Shown: positions 16,720 through 26,235, counted from the first letter of the stretch. The stretch is 64,000 nucleotides of DNA from Paenibacillus sp. JNUCC-31 (GCF_014844075.1 NZ_CP062165.1:3162001-3226000); one strand, 5' to 3'. A program made the numbers and translations. Notes: a model not told the origin generated them from the sequence alone.

Positions 16720-17874
16720 ATGTCACCCTATATATTTCCTGTCCAAACGGCATTCTTGATTTTTGTCATTATCGCCATGTTTTTACTGGTTCCTTGGTTG
16801 ATCTACGGATATCGAAAAGATGGATTTTTTAGCTGGTCCCGATTCGGTATCAGTTTTTCATTTATTTTCTACCTGCTGGCTGCGTACTGTCTGGTCATTC
16901 TTCCTTTTCCGACCACGCGTAATACATGTGCACAGCAAGCAGCGGATACGGTCTATTACAATCTGGTTCCATTCACCTTTGTAAAGGATATTATGAAAGA
17001 AACACCAATCGTCTGGTCTCAGCCTTCCAGTTATATGGGGATGATTCAGGGCAGAGCTTTTCTGCAAGTTCTGTTTAACGTCCTGCTTCTTATGCCACTT
17101 GGCGTGTATATCCGTTATTTTTGGCAAAAGAGATCGTACTGGAAGCAGGCCTTGTTAAGTGGATTCGGCTTGTCTCTGTTCTTTGAGATTACCCAGATCA
17201 CCGGCTTCTACGGTTATTATGATTGCCCGTATCGGTTGTTTGACGTGGATGACCTGCTGCTGAATACTTCAGGAACGGTACTCGGTTTTTTTGCAGCACC
17301 CATCGTACTTGCCTTATTCCCGTCTCGTGCAAGTATTCAGGCGAAAAGCGAACAAATCCTCGAACAAAACAAGGTCTACCCTGTAGCCCAACTGCTCGCG
17401 CTCATTATCGATAGTGTAGTTGTTGTGTTTGCAACCAATTTAATGTCTATTTTCAATCTGACTCATACAAATGCCATGACCCTTATGCTAAATACCATGA
17501 TCGCGATGCTGTTTGTATTTTTCTTTATCCCATCCCTGAAAGAAGGCAGAACACCAGGTTCAGCCCTGATGCGATTCAGATATGTTGATCAACGGACTGG
17601 CGAGCCTTCCAGCACTTCCCTGTTCAAAAGATTGCTTGCACTTTACGCCCCTTGGCTGTTTGTGTCCATTGCTCAAATGATAAATGAGTATGCTTTCTTA
17701 AACGAAAATGCGATGCTCCAGCCCTACAAAATATGGCTTTCTGTCGGCATTGTTGGTTTGCATGTGCTGGTTCTCTTGGTATTGTTCGTTCATGTCATGG
17801 TAGTGCTATTCTCCCGAGGCAAACGCGCATTCTATTGTGATGTGGTATCCAATACAAAAGCATCCCGAAAGTAA
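16720..17874 (+). CDS. VanZ-RDD membrane protein
   Basis: This 384-residue polytopic membrane protein has an N-terminal VanZ-like domain with about five helices (residues 1-200) and the VanZ signature ... NVLLLMPLGVYIR ... FEITQITGFYG ... FDVDDLLLNTSGTVLGF. The C-terminal RDD domain (about 220-375) has PGSALMRFRYVDQRTGEPSS. VanZ proteins affect glycopeptide and lipoglycopeptide sensitivity in some Gram-positives; here no van genes accompany it. Start ATG with AGAAGGAGTTTC upstream. Confidence 0.88.
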   Translation: MSPYIFPVQTAFLIFVIIAMFLLVPWLIYGYRKDGFFSWSRFGISFSFIFYLLAAYCLVILPFPTTRNTCAQQAADTVYYNLVPFTFVKDIMKETPIVWSQPSSYMGMIQGRAFLQVLFNVLLLMPLGVYIRYFWQKRSYWKQALLSGFGLSLFFEITQITGFYGYYDCPYRLFDVDDLLLNTSGTVLGFFAAPIVLALFPSRASIQAKSEQILEQNKVYPVAQLLALIIDSVVVVFATNLMSIFNLTHTNAMTLMLNTMIAMLFVFFFIPSLKEGRTPGSALMRFRYVDQRTGEPSSTSLFKRLLALYAPWLFVSIAQMINEYAFLNENAMLQPYKIWLSVGIVGLHVLVLLVLFVHVMVVLFSRGKRAFYCDVVSNTKASRK

Positions 17875-17971
17875 ACTTTGGACTCACACAATTCACAGCA
17901 CACAGGTACAGATGAAAAATAGTACCCTAGCGGACCGTCCTTAAAGTCGACAGGTTCGATCCCCTCATAAC

Positions 17972-18012
17972 AAAAGGTGTGCCTCGTCAGCCAATGACAA
18001 GGCACACCTTTT
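17972..18012. terminator. Bidirectional intrinsic terminator
   Basis: AAAAGGTGTGCC pairs with GGCACACCTTTT between the convergent VanZ-RDD and esterase genes. Confidence 0.8.
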
Positions 18013-18045
18013 GACTATATAAGATAAAGTCCCGATGGGATTGAA

Positions 18046-19512
18046 CTATAGCCCCAGCAGCTCACGTTTGGAAGCATCAGGGTCATGAACCAACTGCACT
18101 TCATGATTGAAAATCAGCGTAGCCCGGTTGTCCTCATAAGCAGACCAATCTATTCCCGCTGTCTCTGGCTTGCCCTGCTTGGCAAATGAAATCCATGCAT
18201 CCTGCACCTTACCTGCCAGTTCTGCTGCGGCGTTATCCGGTTCGGCATTCATAAACTTCAATACAGGCAATGTATTAAAAGCAAAGAATATATCGATGCT
18301 ATGAATTGATTTTTGCAACAGCGGATGCTCCGGCATGACCCAATCGAACCGATACATCCATACAGGTGCATGCTTCTGCTGAGCTGCCGCATATTGCACA
18401 GCCGAGCGCCAGAAGAACAGATCCGTCATCACTTGGGCCTGACCATCTGCAGTCTTGGGATAACTGTCCGCAATGGCAGCCCGGTTCTCCAGATCAGGGG
18501 TCATGAAATCAACCGCATTCACCATGTCGATCTCTTCGGAATATGGCACATGGGGCTGAATGAACAACGATCCTTCATGCAAAGTGGTTCCGATCAGTAC
18601 AGGGATATTCTGTGCCGCGCCCTCTTCTATCGCCTGGAGAGGTGACTTCGGAAGTGTAACTCCATCCAGTACGGGCTGGAATAACAGGGCCATGCCTGCA
18701 CCGCTTTGTTGTTTGACCGTCTCGCCAGCAGCGATAATTTGTTCCACTGGCATGGTTTTGAGTTGTTGCAGGTCGTCTGGTGTTACACCCAGTGCCTTCA
18801 GCATGCCATCACGAATGGCTGAAGCCTGCTCTGCTGGCACAACCTGTGAAGCTCCACTTTGCATAATGGCACGATGGAACAATCCCTTGGCTGCTGGCAT
18901 CGCCATCAAAGCCGCAATACTCATGCTGCCCGCAGATTCTCCAAATACAGTGACGTTACGCGGGTCACCGCCAAAAGCCTCGATGTTATCCTGTACCCAT
19001 TGCAGTGCAGCAATCTGATCCAGTAAACCCACATTGGATGCAAAGCCTTCTCCAAGCGGAGCCAGATGCAGGAAACCGAGTGGTCCCAGGCGGTAGTTGA
19101 TTGTCACAACGATAACCTCTCCGCGCAGAACAAGTTGTGTTCCATCGTACATCGGCTGGCTGCCAGCGCCTGAGACGAATGACCCACCATGAATCCATAC
19201 CATCACAGGAAGTGCATCATGGCTTTCTTTTTCAGGTGCCCAGATATTCAGGTAAAGACTATCTTCCGATTCCACCGGAGGCTGTCCGGATATGCCCTCG
19301 GTTTGAGGATTTCTTGGCTGTATATTTTCAGGGCCAAATTGCTTCGCGTCTCTGACTCCATCCCACGACTCGGGTGGTACCGGAGCCTGAAAGCGTAATT
19401 CACCCACGGGTGGCTTGGCATAGGGAATGCCTTTCCATACACTTGCTCCATGCAGAAGCTCTCCTTGAACCGTGCCATATCTAGTGTTCACTTGAAGTTC
19501 CTTCATGCGCAT
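18046..19512 (-). CDS. pnbA: Carboxylesterase type B (para-nitrobenzyl esterase-like)
   Basis: The 488-residue alpha/beta hydrolase matches B. subtilis PnbA in length and in the segments WKGIPYAKPPVGELRF, MVWIHGGSF (oxyanion hole), nucleophile elbow GESAGSMSIAALMAMPAAKG (Ser about 187) and WMYRFDWVMPEHP. It hydrolyses small carboxylic esters; no signal peptide, so intracellular. Start ATG 19510-19512 lies 6 nt from AGAGAGG. Monocistronic. Confidence 0.9.
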   Translation of the reverse strand: MRMKELQVNTRYGTVQGELLHGASVWKGIPYAKPPVGELRFQAPVPPESWDGVRDAKQFGPENIQPRNPQTEGISGQPPVESEDSLYLNIWAPEKESHDALPVMVWIHGGSFVSGAGSQPMYDGTQLVLRGEVIVVTINYRLGPLGFLHLAPLGEGFASNVGLLDQIAALQWVQDNIEAFGGDPRNVTVFGESAGSMSIAALMAMPAAKGLFHRAIMQSGASQVVPAEQASAIRDGMLKALGVTPDDLQQLKTMPVEQIIAAGETVKQQSGAGMALLFQPVLDGVTLPKSPLQAIEEGAAQNIPVLIGTTLHEGSLFIQPHVPYSEEIDMVNAVDFMTPDLENRAAIADSYPKTADGQAQVMTDLFFWRSAVQYAAAQQKHAPVWMYRFDWVMPEHPLLQKSIHSIDIFFAFNTLPVLKFMNAEPDNAAAELAGKVQDAWISFAKQGKPETAGIDWSAYEDNRATLIFNHEVQLVHDPDASKRELLGL

Positions 19513-19747
19513 ATACATCCTCTCTACTGATCGATAGTTCCGGCTGACGACTGGGTTGCTCAGATCCGATTGTAACCTTGTCACGACATGAAACCCTGGC
19601 TATGTGTTTATTAAAACGTACAGAAAGAGTGACTTTCATTGCTTCAACGTTCTCACCTATGTACTGACAGGCGCGTTTCCACTTATTTGAGTATAAATCC
19701 CAGCAAGACCCATTTACAAGTTTACCCTAATCCACCTTTACCACTAC

Positions 19748-19761
19748 GTTTCACGTGGAAC
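19748..19761. promoter_or_regulatory. parS-like site 1 (ParB/Spo0J binding)
   Basis: GTTTCACGTGGAAC is, on the minus strand, GTTCCACGTGAAAC: the 14-nt core of the Firmicute parS consensus TGTTNCACGTGAAACA, with only the outermost bases differing. It lies in an intergenic gap. A second copy is at 60365. Confidence 0.6.
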
Positions 19762-19777
19762 TTTTACATCCAGAATA

Positions 19778-19809
19778 AAGACTTCGCTTCAATTAACGAG
19801 CGAAGTCTT
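19778..19809 (-). terminator. Intrinsic terminator of the ABC/phosphatase operon
   Basis: AAGACTTCGCT pairs with AGCGAAGTCTT, followed by TTTATT on the minus strand, about 100 nt past the metallophosphoesterase stop. The rest of 19513-19909 holds only the esterase upstream region and the parS-like site. Confidence 0.65.
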
Positions 19810-19909
19810 CTATTGCTGCCCTGCCTATGGACATCCTGCAATGAAAAGAAAGGATGAGGGCATACATTGCACCTTGATCTGACTTTATCAACTTTTCCCG
19901 ATGAATGGA

Positions 19910-20962
19910 TCAAGTACCGCCGTTTACTTTTACCGGATAATGAACCGTATATTCCGTGCCTTCCATCCAGCTGCCCGTCACATGGTCACGCCCCTTAACG
20001 ACAACGCGATCACGGTATACGTCCACCTGTAAACTCTCACTTCCCTCCAGATGCTCATCCTCATCGGTCCAGAGATAAGCTACGGAAGAGGCATTAAACA
20101 TCGTTGGCATCTGTCCTTTACCTTCGTACATGGTACGCTGGGCCTCTAATTGCCAATGGGTGTGCCCGGAGAAGAGGATCACCTGCGGATAACGACTTAG
20201 AACAGCCTTTAATGCTGCGTCCTGATTCACGCCATACCAACCCTGTTCCTTCATGGAACCCGCCACCGTATCCATTAGCGGTTGATGGAGAAATACGAAT
20301 ATCGGCTGCTCAGGCAAAGCTTGCTCCGACAATTTCATTTCCAGCCATTGCAGTTGAGCGACAGACATATCACAATCTTTCGGATGAGGCTGCTCCGTAC
20401 CCAGAAAGATATAATGATAACCGTTGATCCAGTGGTCGTGGTACGATCCGTTCATCCCTGTGGTTGCTGTAAAATCGTTCAACCGTTTCTGCCACAATGC
20501 ATCCATTGTAATAGAACGCCCTGATTCCTCAATCTCCCCTGCCTCCGGTCCGTCTTGGTCAACCTGACCATCCCTGCGTACAGATTTATTTTGGCCTATA
20601 ACTTCTGAATGCCCCAGCACCTCACCCACCTCATGCTGGGTCATTGTGGTTAGGTTCAACGGCGGATCTCCCCATAGAATGGCTCCTATATCATGATTAC
20701 CTAGGGTGTAACGTATTGGAGGCAGTGAATCGCCTTGAGCCTGGAATATACGCCGCAACTCCTTGTATTCTTGCGGAAGGCCACGATCAGTCACATCGCC
20801 CACGTGCATAATTCCACTGCTGCCATGGCTATATGTTGCCATGTCTTCCAACGCTTTCTCCAGATGACGGTTATGGATATGGTCCGCCTGATCCCGTACA
20901 TGTGTGTCTGTAATAACCTGGAAGCTGACTATCGGCTGTTCAAATTTATTTTCATTTTGCAT
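19910..20962 (-). CDS. Metallophosphoesterase
   Basis: The 350-residue calcineurin-like phosphoesterase has the dimetal motifs in order: DTH (about 19-21), GDVTDRG (about 55-61), GNHD (about 89-92), then FLHQPL and SGHTHWQ (about 225 and 262). No signal peptide: cytoplasmic phosphodiesterase or monoesterase. Its ATG overlaps the SMR gene stop as TGATG, so it is translationally coupled as the last gene of a minus-strand operon. With the HAD phosphatase and importer upstream it may act on an imported phosphorylated compound (inference). Confidence 0.88.
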   Translation of the reverse strand: MQNENKFEQPIVSFQVITDTHVRDQADHIHNRHLEKALEDMATYSHGSSGIMHVGDVTDRGLPQEYKELRRIFQAQGDSLPPIRYTLGNHDIGAILWGDPPLNLTTMTQHEVGEVLGHSEVIGQNKSVRRDGQVDQDGPEAGEIEESGRSITMDALWQKRLNDFTATTGMNGSYHDHWINGYHYIFLGTEQPHPKDCDMSVAQLQWLEMKLSEQALPEQPIFVFLHQPLMDTVAGSMKEQGWYGVNQDAALKAVLSRYPQVILFSGHTHWQLEAQRTMYEGKGQMPTMFNASSVAYLWTDEDEHLEGSESLQVDVYRDRVVVKGRDHVTGSWMEGTEYTVHYPVKVNGGT

Positions 20963-21297
20963 CAGGAATCACTCCATTTCAGTCCAATAATGCCAATCAG
21001 AATGAAGCCCATCCAGACGATCGACATCGCCTTCAGACGTTCTCCCAAAAAGTAATGTCCCACGATACCAATCAACGTGATGCCTACGCCCGACCAGATG
21101 GCATAAGCAACACCCAGCGGCATATACTTCACAGCAAAATTTAACAGGGTAAAGCTCGCTCCATAACAGGCAAACATGAAAATGGAAGGCCATAATCGGG
21201 TAAACCCATCCGAGACCCTCATCAGAATGGTACCGCTGAGCTCCAATCCAATCGCCAGGGCAAGCAGTATCCATCCCGTATACGAATGACTCGTCAT
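20962..21297 (-). CDS. Small multidrug resistance (SMR) family transporter
   Basis: This 111-residue four-helix membrane protein has the SMR/DUF486-like core (Glu in LELSGTILM, then YAIWSGVGITLIGIVGHYFL ... GERL). The family exports cations such as guanidinium or quaternary amines. The N-terminal Glu and the WSG motif are kept. Its start overlaps the HAD gene stop by 4 nt and its stop overlaps the next start by 1 nt, so it is firmly within the operon. The partner subunit of a paired SMR was not found. Confidence 0.88.
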   Translation of the reverse strand: MTSHSYTGWILLALAIGLELSGTILMRVSDGFTRLWPSIFMFACYGASFTLLNFAVKYMPLGVAYAIWSGVGITLIGIVGHYFLGERLKAMSIVWMGFILIGIIGLKWSDS

Positions 21298-22061
21298 CGA
21301 TTTACCTCGACTTCCAGCAATTCATGAAATGAACGGACCGTAAGATCCGCAAGCTTGATATGAGCAGGTTCACCGACAGCAATCTTCCAGGCTGCTCCCG
21401 CAGCACGAGCCATCTCCATATCACCATCCGTATCGCCGATCACGACAGCTCTTGCAGTAGGTACACCCAGACGCTCACACGCCAGCAACAACATGTCAGG
21501 AAACGGCTTTCCCCGTCCTACCTGATCCGTTCCTACAACTACGGTGAAAAAAGATTCAATACCCATCCACTTCAAATGACTTAGGGCATTTTCTGTCTCA
21601 TCTGCTGTGACAACGCCCATTTTCATTCCCTTGCTTCGGCACTGCTCAAGAAAGGCAAGGACGCCCGGGAGGGGCTGAGCAGGGCGTTCCTTATTCATGG
21701 CGTATTCTGCCTGTAGCAGGCATTCCCTCACGATTATTTTCGCTTCCGCCCAGCTTAATCCTGCACGGTAGCCATGCCAGGTCAATACGGCGTAGACTTC
21801 CTCCATCGTTCCCATGGCAAGGGGCCCCCGCACATCATAGCCGTTCATCCGGCCTTGCTCATCATGGGATGTTCCCCATATATGAGGAATCTCTGCTGAA
21901 TTGAATGGAAGACCACGGGCAACAAGCTCCTCCCGGAAATTCTCCATCACACGAACTGTCCAGAAACCCCACATGACTGTAAAATCAAGCAGAGTCCCAT
22001 CCTTGTCAAACAAAATGGCCTCTACCGGGGTAGACAGGCTCCCCAAGTTTAATTCGGGCAT
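21294..22061 (-). CDS. HAD-superfamily phosphatase
   Basis: This is a 255-residue haloacid-dehalogenase-like hydrolase: motif I FDKDGTLLDF (nucleophile Asp about 19), cap domain, motif II GVVTADE, motif III K (GKPFPD, about 178) and motif IV VIGDTDGDMEMA (about 203-214). It resembles phosphoglycolate/5'-nucleotidase-type small-molecule phosphatases. It follows the binding-protein gene by 87 nt, with a weak hairpin (GCGGTG/ACCGC) between, which may lower its expression relative to the importer. Confidence 0.88.
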   Translation of the reverse strand: MPELNLGSLSTPVEAILFDKDGTLLDFTVMWGFWTVRVMENFREELVARGLPFNSAEIPHIWGTSHDEQGRMNGYDVRGPLAMGTMEEVYAVLTWHGYRAGLSWAEAKIIVRECLLQAEYAMNKERPAQPLPGVLAFLEQCRSKGMKMGVVTADETENALSHLKWMGIESFFTVVVGTDQVGRGKPFPDMLLLACERLGVPTARAVVIGDTDGDMEMARAAGAAWKIAVGEPAHIKLADLTVRSFHELLEVEVNR

Positions 22062-22148
22062 CGATTACGCTCCTTGTCTGCTGAATTACTAGGTCAGAAA
22101 AGCGGTACATGTCTGCACCGCTCCTCCAAGTTAAGCTTGTTTCCTTTG

Positions 22149-23528
22149 TTATTTCACGCGATCCAATTCTTTTTGAGCCTTTTCCTTGGCTTCTTTCAAC
22201 GCTTGTGCTGCTGGAATGTTATTAATCTGTACCTGATCTGCTGCATCCTTCAGCGCATCATTGATTTTGCCTCCGGTCGGGTCCTGGAAAGGAGCCGAAG
22301 CATGGGAAGCCTGCTGCAGTGGAACCTTGATTTGCGGGTTCTCTTCACTGAACGTTTTGAATGTAGGATCTTCCTGAGCCGATTGACGAACAGCAATGTA
22401 ACCTGTGTTCATGGACCAAGCTGCTGTATTGGCTGTTTCCGAGAAATACGTCAGCCACTTATAGGCTGCTTGCTGCTGTTCCGGACTTGCTACAGCCGGG
22501 ATGCCTGCCATGATGGCACTCGCTACAGGTTTGCCTTGGCCCACACCTTCCCAGCCCGGTTGTTCCATGGCTGCAACGATACTGAAATCCAGATCTCCCT
22601 GATCACCACTGGAACCGGTGTATCCGGCTGCTTTATTTTTCATGACATCATCAATCGTTTTGTACCAGTACTCCCAGCCTTGGCCGCCATAATGAATTCC
22701 CATGGTCTTGTCCTCATTAATCCACTTGCGGAACAACTCCCACGTCTCTACCCATTCCGGTGAATCAATCATTACGGTCTTGCCATCATCACTCAGAATT
22801 TTCCCGCCCTTACCCAGCACGGCGTCGATCATGTTATCGCTACCCCACATCGGCTCCCAGCCGTAGAAGGTTGTCTTGCCATTCTCCTGTTTGCTCATCT
22901 TCGCTGCCGCTTCAGCAAGTGCCTCCCACGTGGTCAGAGTGGCAGGATCGATATGATTCTCTTTCAGAGTATCCATACGGTAATACATGATCTGAGTTGT
23001 TCCATACATCGGTAAGAAATACTGCTTGCCGTCTACTTTTCCCTGCTCCAGGAAGGTCTGCACGTAATCTTCCTTGTTAAAGCTCTGATCGGCAGTGATC
23101 AGCTCATCCAGGGGTGTATAGTACCCTTTGCGCGCCCAGTCGATATTGGAGCTTAGTACAGCGGCGGGTACTTTTTTCGAAGCAATGGCAGCCTGAAGTT
23201 TTTGTTCGGTTTCCGTGTAATCTGCTTGTACAATCCCTTTCACAACAACCTCACTCTGGGATGCATTGAAGGCATCAATTGTCTTCTTCATGTTATCGCC
23301 CAGGTTACCACCCAGACCATACCAGAACTCAATCTCTACCGGACGACTTGATGCAGAATCAGCTCCATTCGCCGCTGCTGCTTCTGAACCCTTGCCTGTG
23401 CCGCTATCGGCCGAGGAACCACATGCAGTGATCAGGGCGAAACTCGCCGCCAGTACCAGCGACATGCCCCCTCTCCACCTGAGCTTTAATTTGTTCCGCC
23501 ATTTCATACTCGCTTGACCCAATTTCAT
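22149..23528 (-). CDS. ABC transporter substrate-binding lipoprotein (UgpB-like)
   Basis: The 459-residue extracellular solute-binding protein (family 1) has a lipoprotein signal with ALITACGSS lipobox (Cys about 36), then a Ser/Ala/Gly linker, then VEIEFWYGLGGNLGDNM, which resembles the glycerol-3-phosphate binding protein UgpB (FWHSMGG-type opening). It captures a sugar or glycerol-phosphate-type solute for the two permeases upstream. AGGAGGAATC before ATG confirms the start. No ATPase gene is nearby, so a shared ATPase such as MsmX/UgpC elsewhere is needed. Confidence 0.88.
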   Translation of the reverse strand: MKLGQASMKWRNKLKLRWRGGMSLVLAASFALITACGSSADSGTGKGSEAAAANGADSASSRPVEIEFWYGLGGNLGDNMKKTIDAFNASQSEVVVKGIVQADYTETEQKLQAAIASKKVPAAVLSSNIDWARKGYYTPLDELITADQSFNKEDYVQTFLEQGKVDGKQYFLPMYGTTQIMYYRMDTLKENHIDPATLTTWEALAEAAAKMSKQENGKTTFYGWEPMWGSDNMIDAVLGKGGKILSDDGKTVMIDSPEWVETWELFRKWINEDKTMGIHYGGQGWEYWYKTIDDVMKNKAAGYTGSSGDQGDLDFSIVAAMEQPGWEGVGQGKPVASAIMAGIPAVASPEQQQAAYKWLTYFSETANTAAWSMNTGYIAVRQSAQEDPTFKTFSEENPQIKVPLQQASHASAPFQDPTGGKINDALKDAADQVQINNIPAAQALKEAKEKAQKELDRVK

Positions 23529-23562
23529 TTTGATTCCTCCTATATAAAGTATGTTGTGAAAA

Positions 23563-24477
23563 TCAGTTCTTGTTCACGCCGGCAGTAATATTCACACTCT
23601 GCATGATCGTTTTCTGGGTAAACAGGAAAAGGATAAGCAGCGGTGCAATGGTAAAGGCACTGGCAGCCATGATCTGCGGCCATGCCAGACCGTAGGCTCC
23701 ACCTTCCACGAAAAAGCTGCGCAGACCTGCGGATACCAATTGCAGATTCGGGTCTTTGGTAATAAGCATTGGCCAGAAATAGTTGTTGTACTGGTCAATG
23801 AATGTAATCAACACCATCACGGCAAACGACGAACGAACCAGCGGCGTCATAATGGTCCACAGAATGCGGAAGTGGGACGCTCCATCCAACTGTCCGGCTT
23901 CCACCAGTTCGTGAGACACCTGCATGAATGCCTGACGGATCAGGAAGATGGAGAACACACTGACACAGTTGGACACGATCAGTCCGGTATAGGAATCCAG
24001 CAATTTAAGCTCGCTGAGCACCAGATAACTGGGCAGATAAACAGCTGTACTCGGAATCATGTAGCCTACCAGGATCAATCCGGTGAGTACCCCTTTCATG
24101 CGAAAACGCATATGGGTAAGTGCGTAAGCCATCATGCTGGAGTTGATGACCTGGATCAGACATATCGCTGCCGCTACCCCTGTGCTGTTCAAAATGTAGC
24201 GGAAAAATGGCGCAGACTGCCACGCATCCACATAATTGTTCCAGCGGAACGTTTCAGGCCAGAAGGTTGGCGGGAACTGCCAGATCTCATCATTGGTCTT
24301 GAAACCGCTAATGACCATCCAGTAGAACGGAAATGCCATCGTCAGACTGATCAGGGCAAGCAGCAAATAACGGAGTGCGGTGGCAAATCCTTTTCTCCCA
24401 CCAGGGATCTTCCGTTTCTGCGTTTCCTCACGACTATTATCTTTTCTGGTTTGTTTGCTTAGAGCGGTCATGTTCAT
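23563..24477 (-). CDS. Carbohydrate ABC transporter permease (UgpE/MalG type)
   Basis: The 304-residue membrane protein has six predicted helices and the EAA loop ELVEAGQLDGASHFRILWTI (about 186-206) that docks on the ATPase. It belongs to the MalG/UgpE family. Its start overlaps the stop of the other permease by 1 nt. An extra basic N-terminal tail (about 25 residues) precedes the first helix. Confidence 0.92.
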   Translation of the reverse strand: MNMTALSKQTRKDNSREETQKRKIPGGRKGFATALRYLLLALISLTMAFPFYWMVISGFKTNDEIWQFPPTFWPETFRWNNYVDAWQSAPFFRYILNSTGVAAAICLIQVINSSMMAYALTHMRFRMKGVLTGLILVGYMIPSTAVYLPSYLVLSELKLLDSYTGLIVSNCVSVFSIFLIRQAFMQVSHELVEAGQLDGASHFRILWTIMTPLVRSSFAVMVLITFIDQYNNYFWPMLITKDPNLQLVSAGLRSFFVEGGAYGLAWPQIMAASAFTIAPLLILFLFTQKTIMQSVNITAGVNKN

Positions 24478-25352
24478 CAGTAGTGCACCAGGCGTCGGCC
24501 GAGCAGGAAGGATACCCCTGACAGCAGAACGCAGATCAGAATAATAACAACGGCAATGGAAGAAGCCTCGCCTACATTGAAGGATTCAAATGCAGATTGA
24601 TAATACATATAGAGCAGCGTCCTTGTTGATCCAGCCGGTCCCCCTTGAGTCATCACGTTGATCTGGTCGTAGGCCTGAAGCGACTGGATCGTCAGGATGA
24701 TGGACAGAAAAAACGTAGTTGGCGAGATTAACGGCAGTGTAATGCTTCGGAACTTGTCCCAGCTGCCTGCCCCATCAATCGATGCTGCTTCAAGCAAATC
24801 GGATGGCAGATTACGCAATGCGACCAGGTAGAATACCATGGACCAGCCGATCGATTTCCACAGCGTGACGATGAGAACAGCTACCAGTGCCCAGTTTGCA
24901 TCTCTCAGCCAGCCGATCGGGGAAATCCCGACCCAGCCAAGCAACAGATTAGCAAGCCCCACTTCCGGCTCGAAAATCCAGGACCATGCAATGGAAACCG
25001 CGACAGTCGGGGTCACCCAAGGGGAGAAAAGAAGCGTCCTGAATAGACCGGAAGATTTAATCTTGCTGTTCATGAGCAGTGCCAACGCCAATCCACCAAC
25101 GATCGTGGGCACGACACTTCCAAGACCGAACAACAGCGTAACTTTTAATGAACGGTAAAATTCAGAATTGGTTAGCAGATAGCTGTAGTTATCCAAACCG
25201 ACGAATAATTTGTCAGGACTCATGAAGTCCCAATCCGTAAAACTCAGATATACAATGTATCCCAAAGGCCCCAGCCAGAAAATGAGTAATGGGATAAGGG
25301 CAGGAAGGGTGAAGAGAACCGCTTCTGTCTCCCTCCATAGTTTCACACGCAA
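24477..25352 (-). CDS. Carbohydrate ABC transporter permease (UgpA/MalF type)
   Basis: The 291-residue six-helix permease has the EAA motif DLLEAASIDGAGSWDKFRSI (about 185-205). TTG start with AGGAG 9 nt upstream. First gene of the minus-strand operon, transcribed divergently from a GbsR-like regulator, which may control it. Confidence 0.92.
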   Translation of the reverse strand: MRVKLWRETEAVLFTLPALIPLLIFWLGPLGYIVYLSFTDWDFMSPDKLFVGLDNYSYLLTNSEFYRSLKVTLLFGLGSVVPTIVGGLALALLMNSKIKSSGLFRTLLFSPWVTPTVAVSIAWSWIFEPEVGLANLLLGWVGISPIGWLRDANWALVAVLIVTLWKSIGWSMVFYLVALRNLPSDLLEAASIDGAGSWDKFRSITLPLISPTTFFLSIILTIQSLQAYDQINVMTQGGPAGSTRTLLYMYYQSAFESFNVGEASSIAVVIILICVLLSGVSFLLGRRLVHY

Positions 25353-25450
25353 TTCCGCACACTCCTAATCGTCCAAATTTTATTTAATTTTTCTAAAAAT
25401 CAATCCTTCAAACACCCTTTATTCTCTTCTGTACAAAAATGATTGTATAA

Positions 25451-25467
25451 TACATTTGAAAAATGTA
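25451..25467. promoter_or_regulatory. Candidate operator between ABC operon and GbsR-like gene
   Basis: Palindrome TACATTT-GAA-AAATGTA overlaps the end of a TATAAT (25446-25451) in the divergent intergenic region, a likely binding site for the regulator. Confidence 0.4.
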
Positions 25468-25553
25468 ATTCCGGGTTATGTTAAAATAACGGGAGGTCAT
25501 GTAAAATATGAAATGAAAACAGGGAGTCCCATCCATATACTAGAGGTGAGATT

Positions 25554-26120
25554 GTGGGAAAAGAAGCTGCCGAGGACCAAAATCATTCTTCGTTGTCCTA
25601 TCGGCCTGAGCTGAGGGAGAAAGTGATTGGCGCGATTGCCAATACGATGGATCTATACGGAGTCAATCATTCATTTGGCCAACTGTATGGCATTATGTAC
25701 TTCGAAGATCGGCCCATGACGCTGGAAGAGATGAAAACGTCCATGAACATGAGCAAAAGTAATATGAGTTACGCTGTTCGTTCTCTTACCGAATCTCAGA
25801 TGATTTATAAATTGGAGGAAAAGCGGGAACGTCAGGATCAGTATCTGGCCGAAACCAACTTTTTCCGTACGTTCCAGAACTTCTTCGGGGCCAAGCTTCA
25901 ACGGGAAATCGACGTGATGCAGGAAAGCCTTCGGGAGGTCATTCCGCAGTTATCGGAGATTATTCTCGCCAGAACCACTCCGCCGGAGGAACGGGAAGAG
26001 GCTTTGCGGGATCTGCATAAGCTTCAGCATGCCGAGCAGTATTATAATTGGTTACAGGGATTTGTAAATCAACTGCGGGATGGCGCGTTTTACAAAGACG
26101 CTCCGCATGAAAGTGATTAA
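25554..26120 (+). CDS. GbsR/MarR-type transcriptional regulator
   Basis: The 188-residue protein is of the GbsR/OpcR branch of MarR winged-helix regulators: NTMDLYGVNHSFGQLYGIMY (about 28-47), recognition region MTLEEMKTSMNMSKSNMSYA (about 52-72), a wing LEEKRERQDQY, and a long C-terminal helical part. Family members repress choline/glycine-betaine uptake genes and respond to choline. Here the divergent genes are a Ugp-type importer, so the ligand may differ. GTG start after GAGGTGAG. Confidence 0.85.
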   Translation: MGKEAAEDQNHSSLSYRPELREKVIGAIANTMDLYGVNHSFGQLYGIMYFEDRPMTLEEMKTSMNMSKSNMSYAVRSLTESQMIYKLEEKRERQDQYLAETNFFRTFQNFFGAKLQREIDVMQESLREVIPQLSEIILARTTPPEEREEALRDLHKLQHAEQYYNWLQGFVNQLRDGAFYKDAPHESD

Positions 26121-26168
26121 TGCAGCGAGCGACGATGGTTGCAGGACTTGTTCTGGCTTTAAATGATC

Positions 26169-26215
26169 AAAAGGGGAGCCCCGCCATGTTTTTCATGGTT
26201 GGGGCTCCCTTTTTG
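26169..26215. terminator. Bidirectional intrinsic terminator
   Basis: AAGGGGAGCCCC pairs with GGGGCTCCCTTTTT between the convergent regulator and SLH-protein genes. Confidence 0.85.
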
Positions 26216-26235
26216 TTGTTATAGATATGGTTCCC

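Noticed and set aside
17950..17975. tRNA-like GGTTCGATCCCC motif
   Set aside because: Resembles a T-loop, but no pairing arms, acceptor stem or anticodon arm fit around it.
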